24,043 bases of DNA from Jaapia argillacea MUCL 33604 (lineage: Eukaryota; Basidiomycota; Agaricomycetes; Jaapiales; Jaapiaceae), in assembly GCA_000697665.1 (NCBI GenBank), contig KL197729.1, positions 307,791 through 331,833 on the forward strand, in the 5' to 3' direction. Shown piece after piece: positions 1 to 10,098 of this stretch. The notes below the pieces were generated by a model. The model saw nothing but the letters and a program-made list of their open reading frames with translations. It was not told where the DNA came from and ran no database searches. The position numbers and the translations under genes were made by a program. Position 1 is the first letter of the stretch. Each line of letters opens with the position of its first letter.

Positions 1-591
1 CTGGTCTCTCTTTCGAAGTTATCCCCCACTCAACAGTACATGAAGCCCGGCATGGTTTGGGGGGAGAGTATTGGGTTGAGGAAATGTCGTCTGTTTTCCA
101 TCCGTAGTTTACTATCAATTAGATCTGTGATTGGATAAGAATTTATTTTAATATCCAAATATCGTCACAGGCCTGCTTGCAGACATTTTACTACTTGTGA
201 TGCTTCCGAAATATTCGTATATTTCGATGAGAATTATTGCGCTGGTGACTTGGCAGTCACAAGCGACGGCTGTCCTTCTCGTTGTTGGAAGGCACTTCAC
301 TGTCACCCGTTTTGGCAAATTTCTAAATTAGGAAGGAGGTATGGAGCGCTCTATAGCTCCCCAAACCTGCTCGCTACCATTTTATACCATAGCAAGTGGT
401 ATGGAGGTCTGGCAGGTATAGAGCGGTCTATACCTTCGCATACCACCTCAAATATTCACTGATGACTTGTCTTTGACGCTGTCGCTTTCGACTAGGTTCA
501 CCAGATGTGCCATTTCATGCCATCTTCAGTCCCGGTAGCGCACGACGTCGAACCTTCCTGAGTCTTATCCATGAATCCACAGTCCTGCCCA
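1..591. other. Stretch without a resolved gene
   Basis: I see no convincing coding region here. Open frames are short, none starts with an ATG followed by protein-like codon use, and no splice chain can be built. The one notable structure is the inverted-repeat cluster near 397-445, listed separately. An AT-rich run at about 606-625 (repeated TA) lies at the 3' end of the possible minus-strand gene that follows. Confidence 0.5.
397..445. repeat. Nested inverted repeat, potential hairpin or cruciform
   Basis: Three nested complementary arm pairs share one axis. The outer arms are TGGTATG (397-403) and CATACCA (439-445). The middle arms are AGGT (405-408) and ACCT (432-435). The inner arms are GGTATAGA (415-422) and TCTATACC (427-434), around a 4-nt loop. 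A second self-complementary word, GAGCGCTC, lies just upstream at about 344-351. The arms are seen directly in the sequence; any role is unknown. It could be the scar of a small inverted-repeat element or a structured RNA segment. Confidence 0.6.
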
Positions 592-2083
592 TCACGCATG
601 AGTTGGAATATATATATAGCTATATCTTTTCCCCTCTTGAACTTCGTCAGTCCAAATCTCAACTCGACGATTGGATCTGTCGACGTTGCTTGTACTGTGG
701 GCGATGAGGCGACCGATAGCTTGATGAACCGAGAACGTGCACGAGCAGGGAACGCGAGGGATCACATCTGGATTCCGTTTCTGGTGCATGGCGGAGGACG
801 AGGAATACGGACAAAACCTCAGTAAGCCTCGTGTCACATATGTAGATGACAACACGAAGCGGTGCCATAGATTTATGTGAAAGGATCCGACAGAACTCAC
901 TGCGATGCAATGAGCAGAGACCATGTCGAATCATCAAAGCACGCCATTTTGAAGCCCAAAGCACAATCTGAAGCACAGGATTGCGACGGATTGCGCCGAT
1001 TCTCCAATGGTACTTGCCCCTTTGCCGCTCGAGTTACCAGGGTGCGGAAAGTAATGGGCGATACCACTGAGGGCCTGACGTTCCGAATTCAAGAGGGCCA
1101 TTATCCTGATCGAGGGTTGCACGAGATAACCACCGAGACTCGACAGAGTCAAAAAGGCCCGGAGGGTGAGTTCGGCAGGCTCTCCAACCATACGATAAGG
1201 GATCCTCGGCACCTTGAGACTTAGTGAGTGAGTGCACCTCATCATATCCAGTTAGATTGATCGAGAGCAAGGAAGACAGCCTTGTCCCTTGAACAAGTAT
1301 TAGGTTCCAAACTGTTTGTTTCGAATGAAAGGCGCAGCGAGCGAACCTTGAGTAATCGGATCCTGGATTTCCACTTGGATTTTCATTTGTGCTGGTGAAA
1401 CGATCGTGTAAACTCGATGAATCCGGATTCTAACGCGCTTACTAGATGGAAGGCTATATTGCATCCATCCGATGCACGCTGAGCATAAGCGCGTTGTTCT
1501 CATACCCTACACGTGTTAGCAATCGAATTGGATTGGGTGCTTTGAACGCAACACGGGACAAGGACCCACAAGACCGTGGTCCTGGATGTTCCAGAAGTCG
1601 ACCATAGATGACACGAGAACGACTGGAGCTTGTCATGAAAGGGCATTTGACTTAGAAATGATCAGCAGACAGAGAGACCGTACCGCAAATGGCGTTGAAG
1701 GTACTGCGACTCCGCTTGGTAGCCTCGAGGCAGGATATCATGAAGCTGGAGAGCCCCGTGAAATCGGGGAGGTTATCGCGTAGGGGATCGTACAGCTTGG
1801 ACTGGAACACGGAACCGATTGCCAAGATAAGCACTGGAACAACAGCCCTCATTAAGATTCGTGGCTTGATCGATTTGCTTCCTTGAAGAGGAATGTGTAA
1901 ATGGGAGTGTTTCAACGAATTGAAGCGAGAAGACGTACCGGAGCGCGATTCCTGAGCCAAGGATCGTAAATGTTGTTTTACCTTATCCACGATATTCTTG
2001 AGAACCTGTCTTGTAAGTCCTTCATCCCGATCCACCCAGACGTGCTCGATCGCTGGATGAGCAGAGCCAACACGTGTGGGCAT
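592..2083 (-). CDS. Possible eight-exon gene, family not recognised
   Basis: A phase-consistent chain can be drawn on the minus strand: exons 1939-2083, 1684-1881, 1555-1628, 1443-1506, 1313-1391, 1038-1237, 901-967 and 592-817, giving about 350 residues. Introns are 48-83 nt and several have good signals: GTACGT donor at 1938, GTAAGC at 1442, GTGAGT at 900, CTAAC branch points before 1507 and 1238. The first three exons read most like protein: a charged N-terminus starting MPTRVGSAHP, then one hydrophobic stretch (AVVPVLILAIGSVF) that could be a membrane segment. Codon use fades toward the 3' end, so the later exons are less certain. Protein-like frames continue upstream to about 2507, so the true start may lie further out. 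I do not recognise a domain and assign no function. Hand splicing can overfit, and the gene could be decayed. Confidence 0.35.
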
Positions 2084-2608
2084 ATTTGGGGCACGAGGGA
2101 ATCCTCACCAGATCGAAACGTGCCTCGTGTTAGCTCTACAGAGTCCTCAGGATAATCAGCTTTTCATCGCGTCATCGGTTTGATACCCTGCTTACGTTCC
2201 GGACATCTTGACCGTGGTGTCGTGTGAGGCAGACAAGACAAGCAAGCGCCCAAGACAATGCCGGGAGAATTCGGTATCCTTCACCGCCAGTCTAAGAGAG
2301 ACAGGAATAGCTGTTCCGAAAATAACTCACCGAGCACCAAGGAGGAAGGCTCGACGGGAGAATTGGGGGAGGCTGTGCTGAGATCTACAAGGCTTTTGTT
2401 CGCAATGGAGATATGCGCTCTTGGTGGAGGAAGGTTCACCAACTATGGGCTGTCATGCAGGAAAGGGCCGGGACGTGGCTGAGTTTAGGGAAGAGGCTAT
2501 GAACCATACGCGTACTCGGCCAAGTACCCTCGGGAGATTCGTCACCTCAATATGAGAAGAAAGGCATCGGGATAGGACCAAGAACCCGATGGTACAGCTT
2601 CGACTATC

Positions 2609-2959
2609 ATGTGCCGCGAATGCAGAAGCAGAAACGCCTCGTCAACCTCCAGGGGAGCATATGCAGCGTACAGCTTGGAAAATGATGACATGGAAGTAGA
2701 TACAGAATCAGCTAAGTTTCATCAGCGAATTCTAGCGGGACGAGACCCAGTCGTTCCACGAATGGGTACATGGAGTGATACCTCTCCCCAGCCAATCGCA
2801 ACCTGGAGGACCGAGGTAAATGCAGCTGCGGCCGGGTTCCATCAGCTCTTAGTAGGACGAGAACAGGTTGTTCCACAAATGGGTACATGGAGCGATACCT
2901 ATCCCCGACCAATCGTAACTTGGAGGCTGATGCAGCTAGGTTCCGTCAGCGAATTCTAG
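2609..2959 (+). pseudogene. Open frame through the first two array repeats, probable decayed repeat protein
   Basis: From an ATG at 2609 a 116-residue frame runs through a short leader and two copies of a roughly 35-residue repeat whose core is VVPQMGTWSDT, then stops at 2957-2959. The third copy is still readable in another frame (from about 2941, core VVPQMGSRSDT). Later copies are broken by small indels. This fits a former repeat-containing protein that has lost its frame, or a DNA repeat that happens to be open. The complementary strand is also open with its own periodic motif (RYRSMYPFVEQ), so coding direction is not proven. No known domain was recognised. Confidence 0.3.
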
Positions 2960-3325
2960 TGGGACGAGAACAAGTCGTTCCGCAAATGGGTTCACGGAGT
3001 GATACATTCTCCACCCAATCGCAACCTGGAGGCAGATGCAGCTCAGTTTCGTCAGCCCTTAGTAGGACGAGACCAAGTCCTTCCACGAGTGGGTACACGG
3101 AAGTGATACCGACCAATCGCGACCTATAGGTTGATGCAGCTAGGTTTCGTCAGCTCTTGGTAGGACGAGATCAGGTCGTTCCACAAATGGGTACACGGAA
3201 GTGATACCTTTCTCCGACCGATCGCAACCCATAGGTTGATGCAGCTAGGTTTCGTCAGCTCAACTTAATGGGACCAGAAAGGCCGTTCCACAAATGGGTA
3301 CATGGAACGATACGTTTCGATATCT
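2716..3325. repeat. Degenerate tandem array, about six units of ~98-120 bp
   Basis: Units begin with GTTTC/GTTCC followed by RTCAG at about 2716, 2836, 2940, 3046, 3144 and 3249, so spacings are 120, 104, 106, 98 and 105 bp. Shared words within units include GGACGAGA, GTCGTTCCAC, AATGGGTACA, GTGATACC, CCAATCGCAACC and GATGCAGCTAG. Copies differ by many substitutions and short indels; the last is truncated near 3325. The length changes are not multiples of three, so the array no longer keeps one reading frame. A minisatellite inside an old coding region is the simplest reading. Confidence 0.85.
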
Positions 3326-4425
3326 ATGGCCCGGATGTCCACTGACGAAAGAACAGAACGGGGGAGGAGATAACGTACGTATGATGAAGGGGACTCTTGT
3401 CAATCCCAAATCGTTATCGAACTCCCGTCTTGCACATTGATCCCAAGACGTCAACCCCTCCCCACTGAACCCGATACACCCAAAAAGCGCAGCGGGCGCC
3501 TCATCCCCGCATTTGAAGTTCGGAGCGGGTGTGTTGGTCCGAAGACTGTCATCGGGTTAGCGGAACGGATACAATCCCACCAACCAAGGAGCAGGTTCTA
3601 GAAATAACTCGTTGGGCGCTCCGGGGAGGAAGGCAGAAGACTCCAAGACACTGGCTGACGTAGATAAGCAATGCGTACCCAAAAGGGGACGAAAAGCCAG
3701 CGGGGCATTAAGCGCTGGACTTTATCAAGTGGCTAGGCTGAGTATAAAAAAAAAGACCAAGAGGCTGAGAACATCGGAGGAAGGCTGCGCAGAGGGAGAA
3801 AGATTTTCTTACCTGCTTATGGTAGCTTGGCGCTTGAACAGCAGAATGATTGCGCAGGCAGGAAAGATCGTATAGGATTCTCAATTGTGGATGAAACTGA
3901 TGACAATGACCAGAACGCAGCAATGCAACCACAGTCAAGATTATGATATCATACGATTCTGCAGAATCTGCCACCATGAGCGAGCTCGTCGTCAGAGTCA
4001 TCGCCCAGGGACTTTCTAGAAAAAAAATGGGTGGTGAGTTGAGGATAGCCTTCGGCATGGACGACCGGTGTTCCAAGTCCTGCAGAAACGTCAAGACCCC
4101 AAGAGAGTCCGGTGTCTTTCCCGTCAAGGCGGTACCGAGGACAACGACAACGATCCTCGTCACTTCCACGTCGCCCTTCCAAAAGCCACAAGACCTGCCT
4201 ACAAATCCAGCGGACTCTCTCACCCATGCCGCAGCATCGCCTCGACGAGTCATTACGAGTCCTACGCCGAGATTCTTCAGATGACTTGGTTTGAGCGCCT
4301 ATTCGAGATCTAAAGACTATTGAGGAGTTTCCTTCCATAATGGGACTGCTTTATCGACAGGGGTGCTTCGAATGAGGCTGAATCAAGGCTGCGCGTCCTG
4401 AATTGCTCTGTCGCTTCCCGACGTG
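3326..4425. other. Region with over-abundant open frames but no resolved gene
   Basis: Between about 3943 and 4340 all three plus frames and two minus frames are open for 60-180 codons, so frame choice is ambiguous. The best codon use is on the plus strand in the frame ending at the TAA at 4311-4313, whose last residues read MTWFERLFEI. A GCCACCATG context occurs at 3975 in a different frame, and a GTGAGT donor at about 4034 with CTGCAG 52 nt later could mark an intron, but the phases do not join. A short multi-exon gene or a decayed one is possible. Nothing recognisable was seen in 3326-3940. Confidence 0.3.
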
Positions 4426-4432
4426 TATATAA
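4426..4432 (+). promoter_or_regulatory. TATA box of the first DUF6699 gene
   Basis: TATATAA lies 133 nt before the ATG at 4559 and is followed by a pyrimidine-rich leader (about 4490-4555). The second DUF6699 gene has the same element at nearly the same distance (131 nt), which supports a functional core promoter in both. Confidence 0.6.
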
Positions 4433-4558
4433 CCTGGTGAATATGGCGACTTGCCACCCAGGTATCTTATCATACCCCACTCTCATCGACTACGACGCGT
4501 CTCCTCCACTATCTCCATCACTACCAACTAGGATCAAGGAGCCATATACAAGACCACA

Positions 4559-5320
4559 ATGCCGGCTAGGACATTCGACCCCATGTATACTCCCCTCATC
4601 ACCACCGTCCCCCTCCCCACCATTCCCGGTGTCGTCGACCGATACTCTCCCAACAACAGGCGCTCCGACGCCTACTACCCTCCAGCCTCCTCTTCATCGT
4701 CGTCGTCAAACGAGTCATACTCCCCACCCATCCACCCTCCCCACTCCCACCTCGGCCTATTCACCGCACCACCCTCACCATACACCGGGGGCCCAGTTCG
4801 CATCCACCCTCTCCTTGCTTTGGGAGGTGGTATGGATTGGGACGTCGTGTGCGCACCTGGGGAAGAAAGCATCAGGATACCGTCTGGTAAGAGGGGTGAA
4901 TGGACGCACATCGCTCCCCATGTGTTGATGGAGCCAGCGACCTATCCCGCACTACCATCCATGACCATCCTCTGCAACCGACTACCCTGGCAAATCAGAA
5001 TCACGCCACTATCCTCCTCACACTACCGACCTAACTTCGTAACACTCTCCGACGTCGTCACCACTCTATACACCACCCTCCGTACCCCAGTCTCATCAGC
5101 TGAGTTTGGTTCACTACCTCACGCGGAACAGCGTTATGTTAGCGACGCCTTCACTGAAAGGTGGAAGAGCGTTGGCGGGGGTCATAGGGAGAAGGAGAGG
5201 GAGAAAGCCAAGGGTATAAAGAGGGTCGATTGGTTCTGCGGGAGGACCGGATTCGATGGCCTTGATAGGATGTCTGGTGGAGGGGAGAAGTGGGTGTTGA
5301 GGGTTGGAGGTGGCGGTTGA
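4559..5320 (+). CDS. DUF6699 domain protein, copy 1
   Basis: Intronless 253-residue protein of the fungal DUF6699 family, whose biochemical role is not known. Residues 1-78 are a variable, low-complexity head with a serine run at 44-50. The family domain follows: VRIHPLLAL (80-88), DWDV (93-96), EPATYP (125-130), LPW (142-144), a DVV turn (165-167), KRVDWF (221-226) and GFDGL (231-235), ending in WVLRV. The C-terminal third carries a basic, charged insertion (about 207-222). The ATG in CACAATG is the only plausible start, following a CT-rich leader and TATA box. It is clearly paralogous to 8506-9258 across the whole domain. No signal peptide or membrane segment is visible, so a cytosolic or nuclear location is likely. 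The family call rests on motif order remembered from DUF6699 proteins, not on a search. Confidence 0.85.
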   Translation: MPARTFDPMYTPLITTVPLPTIPGVVDRYSPNNRRSDAYYPPASSSSSSSNESYSPPIHPPHSHLGLFTAPPSPYTGGPVRIHPLLALGGGMDWDVVCAPGEESIRIPSGKRGEWTHIAPHVLMEPATYPALPSMTILCNRLPWQIRITPLSSSHYRPNFVTLSDVVTTLYTTLRTPVSSAEFGSLPHAEQRYVSDAFTERWKSVGGGHREKEREKAKGIKRVDWFCGRTGFDGLDRMSGGGEKWVLRVGGGG

Positions 5321-8300
5321 CCACCCTCCACGACGACGACACCCGACAACAACAACACCACCACCCCCACTCAAGCCTTTCACTGGCGAAACCCCCATTA
5401 GACATACCCAAACCGAAACATACACATGTTAAACATTGAGGTCTTGGCTTCTCGCTACCCTTGCGAGTATACCCAGCCGTCATCGGACGCCTTCCGCACG
5501 TCGACAACTAGCGCATACCCACCCCAAACCCTCATAACACCCCCTATCTATCACCATCGCCTGGTTTCCTACCACTCGTATGGACGATCCCTAGCTTACG
5601 ATTATGGTTCACTTATGGGTTACTGTTTCTCGAGCCTATTTCGCTTCTCTTTATAGCGAGGTTCTGGCTTGTTGATCCTTACATACCCTCATCATACGGG
5701 ACTCGTCCTGTTGTACCTTCGAACTTCGCTTTGCCCTTACCTCTTTACCTGGTGCTTTGCTTCTTGCTTCTTGGCTCTCATAGTTCCTTGTCTGGTTGTG
5801 TCTTGTTTCTGGAGGAGATGAGAAAAGAAGAAAACTAAACTCGCTTGCGATTGTACTACCTAGATGTATACCTAGAACTTCGAATGATGTTCATTCACTC
5901 CGATGTCTTGTTGCGAGATATAAACCAGAGTTCATCATCATCACTCCGAAGTCGCCGAAGAGGCCGTTGAACAGCTGTGAAGACTTTATTCCCAAATTTG
6001 GAAGCCAGCGCTCCCGATTCGGCTATTCAGGCACGCGGATTCAACGGCCGACTTGCTCGACGACGAACATCCAGTGGACGTTATCTGCGGAACGATGTTC
6101 GATAGCTATACCTGCTCTTGTTGCGTCTTATTGGCAGCTGCTTGTCTTCCTTCCGTCCTACTGCGCAATCGCTCGTTTCCCGAGACCCGGGGAATACCAG
6201 TGACCGCAATCTACCCAATATCAATGATTCGAGAACTCAACTCTAAGTCCTCTTTTCTTCCTGCTGCGTAGTCGCTCGTTTCGTGAGACTCGGGAGTACC
6301 AGTGACCACAATCTACCCAAATATTGATAACTCGACTCTTTCCTCCCCAGGCACAGCCCCCTCGTTTACTTCTGCGCCGAGCGCCCAAGAAGATCTCAGC
6401 CTCACGAATTTTTCTCGGCCGTGCCCATCACGCAACACAACCACATGATAAACTTCGGTCAGTGCTCTTCGTGCTCCCCGCCTCCCACGGGAGTTCGCCC
6501 TCATATGGGTTGATGTTATCCTTCTGTAGTGGATCTTGAATCCTTGGCTGGTGTGATCGTGTCCGATAGTCCCTTCTAGGTTCTCAGCTGGGTTTTTCCG
6601 ACGGATCCAATTGCTGGGAGAATAGGCCGTTTTGCTCAATTCGGATATGTGGGTGGTTGGGTAAACTGAACATCTGGAGCTTGGTCCTGGAAGGTTTGCT
6701 TCCACATATCGGACTAGTCCGCTTCACATCGAGACTAGCAAGGTTCGCCATTATCGGTGAGTTCGCGGTCTTCTCACTCTCGATCCCCTGAGGTGTTTCA
6801 AGGATATACTCTTACCAACTTTGTCGAGAAGTAATCCACCCAGATTCGGTTCTCGGAACGCACTGGTAGCGGTGAGCGCAACCAGCGACAACTTACCTGT
6901 GCCTTGGTGCTCCTTCTGTACTCACGTTCTCCTGACTTTACATCGAACCTAACTTCTTCCACCTTTCGGAGGGTTTGCCCAGGACTCGATCGATCTTTAC
7001 TGATCTCCTCGCCGGCATCGCACGCCAAAGATCCTGAACGCCTTCTCCGTCGCAAAACCGCCTGGACTTACTTACGCTCGCACGACCACAGCGATCCTGT
7101 CAATCGGACATTGTCTCGTTCTCGGCATGTGCGATCTACTTCTCGTATCTTAGTTTTTGGTCATCTGGAATATTGGGGGGCCGCCTCCTTGAAGTATTCG
7201 CTACTGCTTCTGGAGTTATGTGTCCTCCTGGTCATCAACATTCAATGGTAAAGTCGAAACAGGTGTCATGATGGTCAGGTTGATTCGTGGACGGCAAATA
7301 CTGTATTTCGAAAAGGCGACATCTGATAGTGATAACGGGCTCCAATAAGTAAATCCAGAATTACGTCCATAATCCAAACTAAGCTTCAAATATCTGTAAC
7401 GGTGTGAAAACGGCAAAGTTCGATCGTTTCGAACATCTATTCCAGACATTAGTACGTCATGCTGCGTCGATAACGAGAGTCAGCAAAGAACTTTGTGCTG
7501 AATCGTGGGCGGTGAATGAGGATGACATGAAATCTTTTGATCCTCAATATAGGTCGATAGGTCAGGTTGAACACATATCGAAATAGACAATGAAACTCGT
7601 GGATCCTTCAATGTTGGTAACTCTTGTCGTCCATGACCTCAAAGAGAGACGTAGTGACCGAGCAATTCGGAAGGAACATCGCTGATTCATGAGAAACTGA
7701 TAGGTTGGTGTACGATCGAGGCTGTCTTGATCGGTAACAGCTTCTGTAACCCAGTCTTGAGCTTCTTCCACGAATGCATACTCTGACAGGTGCCTGACCA
7801 GTCCGATTTGGTCGATCGAACTTCAGAGCTGTTTGAAAGGGGCCTGAGAGTAAAAGATAAGACCGCTTACTTGGTAGGAAGCCTGAAACTCCAAGTTGGC
7901 CCAAATTGGCCCAAGCCTCGGAGTTTCCACAACCTGGCCGGACAGCAGGGCACTGAGTGGAAAGCTTGCGATAACATGTGAGCAGAACGTGTGTAGGGCG
8001 TATGACAGGCTTGTGTCCTAGGAGGTCCTAGACTCCAACAAAAAACCAGTGCAGCGATAAAACATGGCGAGTTAGCGCAAAAAGGAGGTGTCATTGTGAC
8101 ATCTCAACATGTCCAGATCGACTCTTTACTGGAGATGACCGGATATATATCCGCTAAAGCCGTTGATGCCCTCACGATACCAGATACACTTTACGGAGAT
8201 CTTGGGTTCTAACTCCTCAAGACAGCTGTGGTGCCGTGTTCTCTGCAATACTAGCCTATTCGCAACCCGGGACCCTACTCTCCAGCCTCAGATGACCCGC

Positions 8301-8374
8301 ATGATCGATCACCTTGGTCAAGGAGATTCCCCCCGATGAAACCGTTGGCAGTGCCGTACCTTCTATCATGTAGG
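5321..8374. other. Long intergenic region between the DUF6699 paralogues
   Basis: I find no gene I can support in these 3 kb. The first ~400 nt are a 3' untranslated region and flank, rich in CCACCACC-type triplets. Short frames with fair codon use occur on the plus strand near 6017-6271 and 6904-7250, and on the minus strand at 6313-6705, but the last opens at GTG and none connects by splicing to a recognisable protein. They may be fragments of decayed genes. An imperfect direct repeat sits at 6147-6341. The remainder (7260-8370) has frequent stops in all frames. Confidence 0.45.
6147..6341. repeat. Imperfect direct repeat, two copies about 105 bp apart
   Basis: Copy 1 (about 6147-6243) and copy 2 (about 6256-6341) share the words TCGCTCGTTTC, GAGACYCGGG, TACCAGTGACC, CAATCTACCCAA and CTCRACTCT in the same order. 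They differ by scattered, largely transition-type substitutions and small indels. The copies are nearly adjacent, so this looks like an old tandem duplication. No terminal inverted repeats or target-site duplication were found. Confidence 0.75.
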
Positions 8375-8382
8375 TATATAAT
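8375..8382 (+). promoter_or_regulatory. TATA box of the second DUF6699 gene
   Basis: TATATAAT lies 131 nt upstream of the ATG at 8506 and is followed by a strongly pyrimidine-rich leader. Position and sequence match the element before the first paralogue, so the core promoter was probably duplicated with the gene. Confidence 0.6.
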
Positions 8383-8505
8383 CGAAATGGGTTTTCAATT
8401 TCCATTTACCTCTGTAGCCACTCATCCCCCAATATCCACACGTAGTCTCCTTCGGCGCTGCCACCCAACACCATACCTCTATCACCACATCTCCCAACCT
8501 ACATC

Positions 8506-9258
8506 ATGTCGTCTCGGAAGCTCAACCCTCCATACGCTCCGCTCATTAGAACTATCCCTCTCCCTTACCTCCCCGGCGACGAAGACCACGATCCCACCAC
8601 TCACATCGACTCAGATTCATATTCCTCGTCGCCAAGATCCCCTTCATCAGAATCCACATACTCACCAGTAGCGAACCCAATGCACTCCCATTTGGGTCTC
8701 TACATTCCTTCCCCGACGACCTCCGTCGGAGTTTCGGTCCGGATACACCCATTGCTCGCCGTAGGAAGTATCCTAGACTGGGACTTGGGCTGCGATCCGA
8801 GATCCAACCCTGCAAGAGTGCATTCCGGAGGGTGGGGAGAATGGACACACCTTCAACCTCATGTACTCCTGGAGCCCGCGACGAGTCCTCCTGTAGCCTC
8901 ATTGACCATTACATGCGACGACCTACCGTGGTCGATCTCGGTCGCCCCCTTGGTCTCTTATTCCTCTTGGCCACGACCTTCATACCTCACAACCTCGGAT
9001 GTTTTATCCGTCATGCATGTGACCCTTCGCAACCGCGTTTCACCCGCCGAGTTTAATACACTATCTGACTCTGAAAAGAGCCACGTGGGCTACGCCTTGG
9101 GGCAGAGCTCGAATATTTGTGGAGTACAAAGGAGGGCTATGAAAGCGCCCATTATGAGGAGGATTGATTGGCTCTTGGGCAAGACAAGGTTCGAGGGACT
9201 TGAGCAGAGATCGATTGATGGATCGAAGTGGGCCCTGAGGGTGCGACGTTGCTCATGA
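8506..9258 (+). CDS. DUF6699 domain protein, copy 2
   Basis: Intronless 250-residue paralogue of the gene at 4559. It has the same architecture: a serine/proline-rich head (about 1-60), then SHLGLY, VRIHPLLAV (78-86), DWD (91-93), EPATSP (123-128), LPW (140-142), LTTSDVL (161-167), RRIDWL (218-223) and RFEGL (228-232), with WALRV near the end. It lacks the lysine/glutamate-rich stretch that copy 1 carries before RVDWF; this stretch is instead neutral with one cysteine. Length and intronless structure match copy 1, and the start codon follows a CT-rich leader. Biochemical function is unknown for the family. The paralogues have diverged enough, especially in the head, to suggest an old duplication kept under selection rather than a recent copy. 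Confidence 0.85.
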   Translation: MSSRKLNPPYAPLIRTIPLPYLPGDEDHDPTTHIDSDSYSSSPRSPSSESTYSPVANPMHSHLGLYIPSPTTSVGVSVRIHPLLAVGSILDWDLGCDPRSNPARVHSGGWGEWTHLQPHVLLEPATSPPVASLTITCDDLPWSISVAPLVSYSSWPRPSYLTTSDVLSVMHVTLRNRVSPAEFNTLSDSEKSHVGYALGQSSNICGVQRRAMKAPIMRRIDWLLGKTRFEGLEQRSIDGSKWALRVRRCS

Positions 9259-10098
9259 AGGTCTCCTGTTTCCAGTCTCTTCGACTTTCTCCGATCCGCA
9301 TCCGGACCGCTTTTCCCCATCGCCAATCAAGCCAGCAAGCGCAGCCACGGGCGCTTGTCGAGCCTTGAAGCTCGCTTCCGAGCGACCGATAGACCTGTAT
9401 CAAGGTCTGGCTTGGCGCTACCGTTTCATCATGATTAACGCACTAGTACTGTCTTTCCTATCGCACTCTCATACGCCGGCGATTCCCAAAGTATGCTATG
9501 TATCCTCACATCCTTTCGATCCGATGGGCGTTGTTCATCGGGTCTACCTTTCCGCTTGACGCTTGCAAACTGACACTACCACGCTAATCTAAGGACGACT
9601 TACAGTAACTTGAATGTCTTGGTCTGTCGATCCCCTCCAATGACTGCTCCCACCGATCCCTCGTTACTATTTGTTTACTTGTATCGATCTCGTCACTATC
9701 CATTGCCCTACATGGCGCCCACACTTATCTGTATTCCATAAAAGAAACTTATAGTTGATGTAGTGTTCCATGCATTTTGCAACTTGAACCACTCCGTTTT
9801 CACATAAAGCAAGCCTTGCATTTTGGAGAGCACAACCCATAACGTCACGAATCAATCGAAACCCGACAAATGGGTGGGTGCAACTCTCAACATCACGCGA
9901 ATCGACCAAGTGCTGCAGATCGGTTACGACGCCTCTTGCTCTCATGAAGTTAAAGAGTGTAATCAGAATCCACCTCAGTTGAGCCTCCCGATTCATACGA
10001 CGTGGCATAACTGTTCTTTACACTGGAGCCGAACAAGCAACACGATTGAGAAAGGAATCATCGACTGGGATATGGAGAGCAACTCCTTCAACCAGCAT
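9259..10098. other. Intergenic region, 3' flanks of convergent genes
   Basis: This separates the plus-strand DUF6699 gene from the minus-strand F-box gene, so both 3' ends lie here. A minus-strand frame at 9667-10008 opens with ATG and runs 113 codons. It has no recognisable domain, is rich in AT-ending codons unlike its neighbours, and sits just downstream of the F-box stop, so I do not call it a gene. Nothing else was seen. Confidence 0.45.

Noticed and set aside
2716-3325. CRISPR array
   Set aside because: The units are contiguous ~105-bp tandem repeats without distinct spacers, in a eukaryotic genome.
3708-4253. 181-codon minus-strand frame starting with ATG
   Set aside because: It competes with better codon use in plus frames over the same bases, has no family resemblance, and its 3' half has AT-ending codons unlike neighbouring genes.
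6313-6705. 130-codon minus-strand frame
   Set aside because: It opens at GTG with no in-phase upstream exon, the plus strand is equally open, and it overlaps a direct repeat.
9667-10008. 113-codon minus-strand frame after the F-box gene
   Set aside because: It has an ATG but no domain, no splice link to the F-box gene, and composition unlike the neighbours; a chance frame is more likely.
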